From an uncultured Eubacterium sp. (GTDB lineage Bacteria > Bacillota > Clostridia > Lachnospirales > Lachnospiraceae), in assembly GCA_910585745.1 (NCBI GenBank), contig CAJUFM010000062.1, positions 1 through 19,582 of the forward strand: a stretch of 19,582 bases of DNA, read 5' to 3'. The notes under the pieces are model-generated. The model was not told where the DNA came from, did no database searches, and worked only from the letters and a program-made list of their open reading frames with translations. Positions 14,474-19,582 of the stretch are shown here, one piece after another. Every line of letters starts with the position of its first letter. The stretch's first letter is position 1. The translations under genes were made by a program, and so were the position numbers.

Positions 14474-15301
14474 ATGAATGCATTACTCGCAGCAGATAAA
14501 TTTTCTGGCGCTGCTCTCAGCAGCATGATCATTGTAGCACTGTTCTGCACCGCGGTTCCCTTTATTTTTCTTGGATATTTCCGCGCAAAGACCGGGGCAA
14601 AACTTTCTTCATTTTTTATCGGCATGGGCTTTTATGTCCTTTTTGCCTTTGTGGCGGAAGGATTTCTAAATGCCCTCCTGTTCAATCTGTTCTCTCTTAA
14701 GGACGTTTTGAACCGCTCCATCCATCCGGTATGGTATGCACTCTACGGTGCCGTCGCCGCTGGTATTTTTGAGGAAATGGGAAAATATGTCGGACTCCGG
14801 TACTTCATGAAAGACCGCCCCGGAAAAGCCAACGCCTTAATGTTCGGTGTCGGTCACGGCGGTTTTGAGACCATTGCATACGGCAGTTCCCTGTTTATGG
14901 GAAATATTATCTTAGCCTTGATGGTAAACTCCCTGGGAATGGAAGAATACCTGGCAAAACTGGACCTAAAGGGAGACGCTCTTACAGATTATAGAAATGC
15001 CATCGGTGAGCTCATCGCGATCCCGCCAGCCGAAAACGTGGCGGCGGGATCCGAGCGGCTGCTGGCGCTGATCTTTCAGACAGCGCTGACGATCCTGATC
15101 TTTATCGCTATTCAAAATGTCCGGAAACGTTTTCTTGTCCCAGCTGCCATCCTGCTCCATATCGCCGGCTACCTGCCCACCTACTTAACCCAGGTGGAAG
15201 TGATCCGAAATATGGCCCTCAGCCTGTGCCTCACCGGGGCAGTGGTTTTCCTGACAGCGGCTTATGCATATCGGGAGTACAAAAGTGGGAGCTGGGGTTA
15301 A
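14474..15301 (+). CDS. YhfC family intramembrane metalloprotease-like protein, 275 aa
   Basis: A polytopic membrane protein with about seven or eight helices of the YhfC/PrsW-like group (PF10086), related to CAAX-type intramembrane proteases. Likely catalytic or metal-binding motifs are GIFEEMGKY (E100, E101), GVGHGGFE (H128, E132) and LLHIAGY (H229), all in membrane segments. The ATG at 14474 is preceded by AGAAAGGATAAC. A longer frame from 14441 begins upstream of the predicted transcription start and is not used. The gene is single, divergent from the decarboxylase operon. Substrate unknown; members are proposed to cleave membrane proteins or bacteriocin-like peptides, which is not testable here. 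Confidence 0.88.
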   Translation: MNALLAADKFSGAALSSMIIVALFCTAVPFIFLGYFRAKTGAKLSSFFIGMGFYVLFAFVAEGFLNALLFNLFSLKDVLNRSIHPVWYALYGAVAAGIFEEMGKYVGLRYFMKDRPGKANALMFGVGHGGFETIAYGSSLFMGNIILALMVNSLGMEEYLAKLDLKGDALTDYRNAIGELIAIPPAENVAAGSERLLALIFQTALTILIFIAIQNVRKRFLVPAAILLHIAGYLPTYLTQVEVIRNMALSLCLTGAVVFLTAAYAYREYKSGSWG

Positions 15302-15333
15302 GGCATGGCGGCGTTAAACTAATGTCAAAATGG

Positions 15334-15364
15334 AAAAAGTGCCCCTCAAAGCTTTAAGGGGCAC
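15334..15364 (-). terminator. Terminator of the DUF2971 operon
   Basis: GTGCCCCT (15339-15346) pairs with AGGGGCAC (15357-15364), and the minus strand then runs into five T (15334-15338). It marks the operon end and the boundary of the AT-rich region. On the plus strand, after the YhfC gene, no T-run follows the stem. Confidence 0.87.
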
Positions 15365-15377
15365 AAAACTGGACATA

Positions 15378-16505
15378 TTAAAAAATATATGGAATACTGG
15401 ATCTTGTAACTATTACTCCCGATTTTGTAAAATAATATTTTCTGACATATTGTGAAGCATCTTCAATAATATCACCTGCTTCTACTATCCCGTCAACTAA
15501 TCTATGAACCAAATCCCAAAAGTTAATCTTAGCGGTTTGTAAGTCTAACTTCAACATTTTTTTATCTTTTAATTTTTCATCCAGTTCAGTATATTCATCC
15601 AGCTGAACCTCTGGCAGTCCATTGAAGTAACCCTCAACCCGCTGTATATAACCCGCTGTATCCGTTACGCCGATTTTCACAGTCGCATTATTTAAAAAAT
15701 GCTTAACACTTTCAAAAACAATATCCTGATTAAAACCAGGTCCAACCATAATCTCCCATATCGGCCAGCCATTTTCACAAAACACATCTATGTAGGGCTT
15801 CAACACTTTGTTATCAACACGATACTCAATCTTAGGATAAAAAGCAGTTCTTTCCGGATCAAAAAGCAGTCTATACTCTGCCTCCTGTTTAAAATCATAC
15901 CGCTTAACAAAAGCACTTACCTCTCTCCATGTTATATTTATCAGCTCCATGAGATCTTGGGCTTCTTCCCCAATAAAAAGCCTATCAAAAATTTTTATGC
16001 TAGTTTTATTATAAACATCCCCTTCCATTGATTCCTTTGTAAAATAAAGAACTTCCTTGGGAGTGCTTTTCCACAATTCGCATATTTTCCCATCATTTCC
16101 CAATTTCACCTTTTTAGCAGAAAAGGAATATACACGTTCTTCAAAATTCAACTTTATACTTACACCGGACTCTCTTGCATAGATTGCCCATTGACTCAGC
16201 AAATCGTTTTTCTCACAAAATGAAATAGAATATAATTCAAATTTTTTCTCCAGTAATTCCTTATTTTTCTCCAGTAATTCCTCATTAAATATATCCTCCG
16301 GATCGCAATCATTTAACTTAGCTTCATCCCTTTGTTCCTTCCATTTCTTCAACAGATTATAATCCTGCAGCAACCTATATATTTCCTGTACTCCATTCAA
16401 ATATTCTTCAGAATCATTTAAATAACGAATATTTGTCGCAAAAATATCACCATTGCTCAAAATACTCTGCATTGTCTGTGTAGTCGTATAATAATATAAT
16501 TCCAC
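15378..16505 (-). CDS. DUF2971 protein, candidate effector, 375 aa
   Basis: The DUF2971 pattern is clear. YYYTTT (4-9) is followed by SIL (14-16) and TNIRYLNDSEE (24-34), then SISFCEKNDLLSQWAIYARES (93-113) and VKRYDFKQEAEYRLLF (200-215). GPGFNQ (255-260) follows. Residues 285-375 extend past the typical domain. The conserved polar set (Y4-Y6, N30/D31, E33, S95, W106, E208, E210, R212) suggests an enzyme, but the family has no established reaction known to me. It starts at a GTG with GGGGAAGG about eight bases upstream, 16 bp after the receiver-like gene, and is last in a three-gene operon. Context makes it the best candidate for an output or toxic component; that is inference. Confidence 0.78.
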   Translation of the reverse strand: MELYYYTTTQTMQSILSNGDIFATNIRYLNDSEEYLNGVQEIYRLLQDYNLLKKWKEQRDEAKLNDCDPEDIFNEELLEKNKELLEKKFELYSISFCEKNDLLSQWAIYARESGVSIKLNFEERVYSFSAKKVKLGNDGKICELWKSTPKEVLYFTKESMEGDVYNKTSIKIFDRLFIGEEAQDLMELINITWREVSAFVKRYDFKQEAEYRLLFDPERTAFYPKIEYRVDNKVLKPYIDVFCENGWPIWEIMVGPGFNQDIVFESVKHFLNNATVKIGVTDTAGYIQRVEGYFNGLPEVQLDEYTELDEKLKDKKMLKLDLQTAKINFWDLVHRLVDGIVEAGDIIEDASQYVRKYYFTKSGVIVTRSSIPYIF

Positions 16506-16521
16506 CTTTTGATCCTTCCCC

Positions 16522-17031
16522 TTAATCTGATATCAATTTGACAAAGTCTTTGTTTTCTTCTATATTAAGCCGCAAACACTTAGAATTTGATTCAGCAACT
16601 CCTAAAACATGGTCTTCACCAACCAGTTCCTTCAAAATTCTCTCCGTTGTTATTCCTCTTGCAGTATAAAACCATATTTTATTCTCAGACATCTTATTCT
16701 TTGCATACCTTATATTAACCCTCTCCTCCATCCTTCCTTCCGATCCATCATCGTCTAATAAAAAATCAAAAACAATAACATACTTTTCATCAGCAAAGTA
16801 ATATTTGTCCAGCTGTTCATTAAAATTCCATAAAGAGAGTGGTATGATCTCGTAACTCAAATCAATATATTTCCCTATCTCCTCCTTCGCAAGTTTTTCA
16901 TTTTTTTGAAAGTAGCATACGCTTTCAACACTTACATTCCAGTCTGAATGTTTCCCAGCAATTTCCTGAAATTGCCGGGCTAAAGATATTCCGCTTTCTA
17001 ACCTGTCTTCCACAATAACAACATTACACAT
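16522..17031 (-). CDS. Stand-alone receiver-like (CheY-fold) protein, 169 aa
   Basis: Layout fits a response-regulator receiver domain without an output domain. Beta-1 NVVIVED carries acidic E8/D9. The phosphoacceptor-like aspartate is D89 in YVIVFDFLLDDDG, the switch threonine-like T123 is in IWFYTARG, and K151 near the end is a possible conserved lysine. About 35 extra residues lie between beta-1 and the D89 strand compared with CheY, so the assignment is structural rather than family level. The ATG at 17031 has AAAGGAG seven bases upstream, inside the end of the previous gene, whose stop is two bases before. A GTG at 17064 in the same frame is rejected because it overlaps that gene. Likely partner: the GHKL protein upstream. 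Confidence 0.66.
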   Translation of the reverse strand: MCNVVIVEDRLESGISLARQFQEIAGKHSDWNVSVESVCYFQKNEKLAKEEIGKYIDLSYEIIPLSLWNFNEQLDKYYFADEKYVIVFDFLLDDDGSEGRMEERVNIRYAKNKMSENKIWFYTARGITTERILKELVGEDHVLGVAESNSKCLRLNIEENKDFVKLISD

Positions 17032-17033
17032 GC

Positions 17034-19340
17034 TCATTCTCCTTTCTCGTTCCAGCCAAAACACTCCATAAAGACTGGCAATTCAATTACAAAATAATTA
17101 TCATGATCTCTCACTTCACATCTGACTTTTACTTCATACTCATCACTTAAGAATTTTTCCACCTGTTCCCCCAGTCTCAACAATTCATCTGCAGAAACGC
17201 CTTGCTCCACCAACCGATTATTTGTTATTTGAAGTTTTTCCAAAACATATGAACTTATACATCTTTTCAAATTCTGATTAAAACTCCATAAAGATATTCC
17301 TTCCTCTTCCGTCTCAGGTATGTTTTTCAATCCTTCTTGAGCCCTCCTAAGCTTGCTCTCGTTTTTCTCGTGGATCTTATTAGAAATAATTAGTCTTCCA
17401 TTCTGTTTTGTTATTTCCACTATAACACTTTTACTCTCTTCTTGAAAGGATTTTTGGGCATTTTCTTGCAGATTTTGATTATCTGCTTGTTCTCTAACCC
17501 CTCTTTTTGCCTCTGCCGCATTCAAAATCAGTGAATATAATAAAAGCATGTATTCCACAATAGAATTCCCACTGTTTTTGCACATCACCTCCTCTGTTCC
17601 TGATATTTCGGATACCTTTAAAATAATTCTTACATTTTCATTTTCATTTTGACTATAGAAATAAGTTCTACCATTTGACAAAAGAGGCTTAAAACAATCC
17701 CATGTAACAGGATCATCAAAAGATATTTTTTCCGTATAAAACTTGCTTCGCAACGCACTTCTATAATATCTGCTAACATTTATATCTGCCAAAAGATTTA
17801 ATATGTATGATGGATAGGCTTCACTGAATTTTACATCTTCTATGAAATATTTTATTGCCTGCTCGTAATACATCTGTTCTGCAAAATCTTTCGTATGAGT
17901 ATAAACCTTATTGCTGTGATAAATGTTTAGTTCTTTACGCGTCTGAGAAATCTCATTCATAAAATCATCGTTCTCTGGACTGAATATTTCATTTCTTATT
18001 TCGTTATAAAACATCATAACTTTTCTCATCGCATAGGCGGTGTGGAGCCGTATATAACTTCCCTCTCCTTTCCAGTTACTACTAGCCATATTAACCCATA
18101 CCGTTCTGTGCTGATTTTCTAATTTCCATAGAACTATACCATTTTTTTCATCATGAATATACCCAGTCTTATTTATTTCTGGTTTGCTTCCAAATCGCTC
18201 CAGCAGCCCTTCTACATTTTTATCAACGATAGACATCCCCCCATAAATCTGTGAACTTTCCGCTATTACAATATATTGCTTTTGCTTATTTATACTTATC
18301 TTTTCCAATGTATATTCCTGTTCATTGCTATTATATTGACATATGATTTGATCATTGTAATAATCTTCAATATCTTGCTTCCACTGGTCTAAATAAACAC
18401 TTTCCTTATTTTCAATGATAAACTGAACCAGATCCGCCTTAAGAATTATCTTAAACATGATGGCCAAAGTATGTATCTGTTGTAGCAATGAGTCTTTGGG
18501 CTCCCTCTTATTTCTGCACATACGCAAAACCTGAAGACAGCACACAATAAAATCTACGCCGTTTGAAGTAACTTGTTCATTACTGTCTAAATATTCATAT
18601 CCCTCCAAAACCTTTTTAAAATTATTATACTGAAACACATTAATTTCATTATTGACTACTGTACTTAATCTCTTTTTAATATCCATAGAACATTTCTCAT
18701 TTTCTTTAATTTCGTATTTTAACATCTCCTTTAGCCGCTTTACAATGTCATCCCAATTCTCATTATCCTCATTTTGTTCGCTCAGAGAGATGGCTGTTGA
18801 AACAAAATTAAAATCCCGTAGCTTAGGCAGCCCCTTTAAAAAATTAAACACTTTCTGTTTTGCCCAAAAACGTATTTCATCATTGGAATTTTCTTCCTGA
18901 CAGCCATCCACTTCGTCGGTGTTTTGATCTAGAAATTCGTCAAATTTCTTCATAACATAGTGATATTCATAATAATTTACCAGCTTTTCCACTTGATCAA
19001 ATGATTTTTCTGCAAATTCTCTTGAATATCTCAGTTTATTATAAAACTTTTCTACACCATCTCTATATGCTCTTGTATTCTCAATAATAAGCCATTCCTT
19101 AAAAAAACTTGGAACATCGGTCAATTTATTTGTATCTGCTTTCATTTCACTAATTAACATCCCGTCAAGCCAAACACTTTTAGTTGTATCTGAACTGCTG
19201 CCTACTAAACGTTTAACCAGGGACATATAATATGTTTGAAACTTAATCTCTTTTCCTTCCCCTTCCATAAATTGAAATATACTATTCATTTTTTCTGGAC
19301 GAATTAGATAATTGCTTTTTAATTCCGTTAACTGCTTCAT
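17034..19340 (-). CDS. Large protein with C-terminal GHKL/HATPase-like domain, 768 aa
   Basis: Not a named family. The first 350 or so residues are helical and charged with no recognised domain. A mixed region (about 360-450) with IVIAESSQIYGG and VLWKLENQ leads to a long helix (YAMRKVMMFYNEIRNEIF) and a KVYTHTK segment (H near 482) at a place where a dimerisation/phosphoacceptor helix could lie. The last 170 residues read as a degenerate HATPase: N-box LLYSLILNAAEA (N near 607), G1-like IISN (near 654), G2-like EGISLWSFNQN (near 680) and final strands VRCEVRDHDNYFVIELP. The canonical DxGxG is missing, as in AgrC/GHKL-type kinases. The gene is coupled to the receiver-like gene downstream. The ATG at 19340 has no Shine-Dalgarno sequence; a TTG at 19355 is possible. 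Confidence 0.62.
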   Translation of the reverse strand: MKQLTELKSNYLIRPEKMNSIFQFMEGEGKEIKFQTYYMSLVKRLVGSSSDTTKSVWLDGMLISEMKADTNKLTDVPSFFKEWLIIENTRAYRDGVEKFYNKLRYSREFAEKSFDQVEKLVNYYEYHYVMKKFDEFLDQNTDEVDGCQEENSNDEIRFWAKQKVFNFLKGLPKLRDFNFVSTAISLSEQNEDNENWDDIVKRLKEMLKYEIKENEKCSMDIKKRLSTVVNNEINVFQYNNFKKVLEGYEYLDSNEQVTSNGVDFIVCCLQVLRMCRNKREPKDSLLQQIHTLAIMFKIILKADLVQFIIENKESVYLDQWKQDIEDYYNDQIICQYNSNEQEYTLEKISINKQKQYIVIAESSQIYGGMSIVDKNVEGLLERFGSKPEINKTGYIHDEKNGIVLWKLENQHRTVWVNMASSNWKGEGSYIRLHTAYAMRKVMMFYNEIRNEIFSPENDDFMNEISQTRKELNIYHSNKVYTHTKDFAEQMYYEQAIKYFIEDVKFSEAYPSYILNLLADINVSRYYRSALRSKFYTEKISFDDPVTWDCFKPLLSNGRTYFYSQNENENVRIILKVSEISGTEEVMCKNSGNSIVEYMLLLYSLILNAAEAKRGVREQADNQNLQENAQKSFQEESKSVIVEITKQNGRLIISNKIHEKNESKLRRAQEGLKNIPETEEEGISLWSFNQNLKRCISSYVLEKLQITNNRLVEQGVSADELLRLGEQVEKFLSDEYEVKVRCEVRDHDNYFVIELPVFMECFGWNEKGE

Positions 19341-19582
19341 TATAAGCTTAACCAAATCTTTTTGGTTTTCATTCGTAACACCCTCCCCTTTTAAAATGTT
19401 TTTATCTAATAAGTTAAATTCAGTTAATATTTCTTTATTTTCCGAGTAAACCCTTTTGTCTTTTGCATTACGAATAACTGTACAAATCCCTTTTTTACTA
19501 ACAACTGCTTCTATAATAAATAGTAATATAGTAAGCGCTCTACAATAGAGTGCCTTATATAATCATTCAATCCATGAGATAA
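19341..19582 (-). other. Open in-frame extension upstream of the GHKL gene, possible frameshifted 5' part
   Basis: The frame of the 768-aa gene has no stop from 19340 back to a TGA near 19567, about 73 codons, yet it contains no ATG, GTG or TTG except the TTG at 19355. Its translation (for example VSKKGICTVIRNAKDKRVY and ILTEFNLLDKNI) looks protein-like. From the window edge another frame reads LSHGLNDYIRHSIVERLLYY and stops at TAG (19511-19513). A -1 shift near 19511-19520 would join the two. A strong GGGGAGGG (about 19379-19386) instead precedes a 10-codon frame that ends in a TAATG overlap with the ATG at 19340. Confidence 0.4.

Overview
The window looks like a chromosomal piece of a low-to-moderate GC Gram-positive anaerobe, most likely a gut Lachnospiraceae (Clostridia). 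Three things point there: secreted Big_2 proteins with Pro/Thr linkers, an Rpn-type nuclease, and the Bacillus/Clostridia housekeeping cluster yaaO-(kinase)-yaaR-holB-ricT-trmN6-rsmI facing abrB. No rRNA, tRNA, IS element or CRISPR array was seen.

Positions 1-4350 hold two tandem, minus-strand paralogues for secreted Ig-like (Big_2) proteins. Each has its own promoter, terminator and an inverted repeat lying on its promoter. They share an exactly identical block of about 182 bp and 18-bp coding repeats. Positions 4351-5290 hold a structured intergenic region and a YafQ-type toxin-antitoxin pair with a short hairpin plus T-run in its leader. Positions 5305-6306 hold an Rpn/PD-(D/E)XK family protein whose promoter ends at its first ATG.

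Positions 6481-7447 hold a NusG domain II protein overlapped with a Gx-transporter-type membrane protein. AbrB follows (7612-7866), convergent with the housekeeping operon (7995-14230, minus strand): Orn/Lys/Arg decarboxylase, a guanylate-kinase-like protein where Bacillus has tmk, yaaR, holB, ricT, trmN6, rsmI. The operon has a roughly 120-nt leader with two mutually exclusive hairpins. A divergent gene encodes a YhfC-family intramembrane protease (14474-15301).

Positions 15334-19582 are visibly more AT-rich and hold a minus-strand operon, probably acquired. It encodes a large protein with a C-terminal GHKL-type ATPase domain, a stand-alone receiver-like protein and a DUF2971 protein, ending in a strong terminator. 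This three-gene set resembles a two-component signalling module coupled to a candidate effector (in concept like the Detocs defence systems) and is the best candidate here for an undescribed system. The frame of the large gene stays open well upstream of its first plausible start, so its true 5' end may be altered by a frameshift or lie outside the window.
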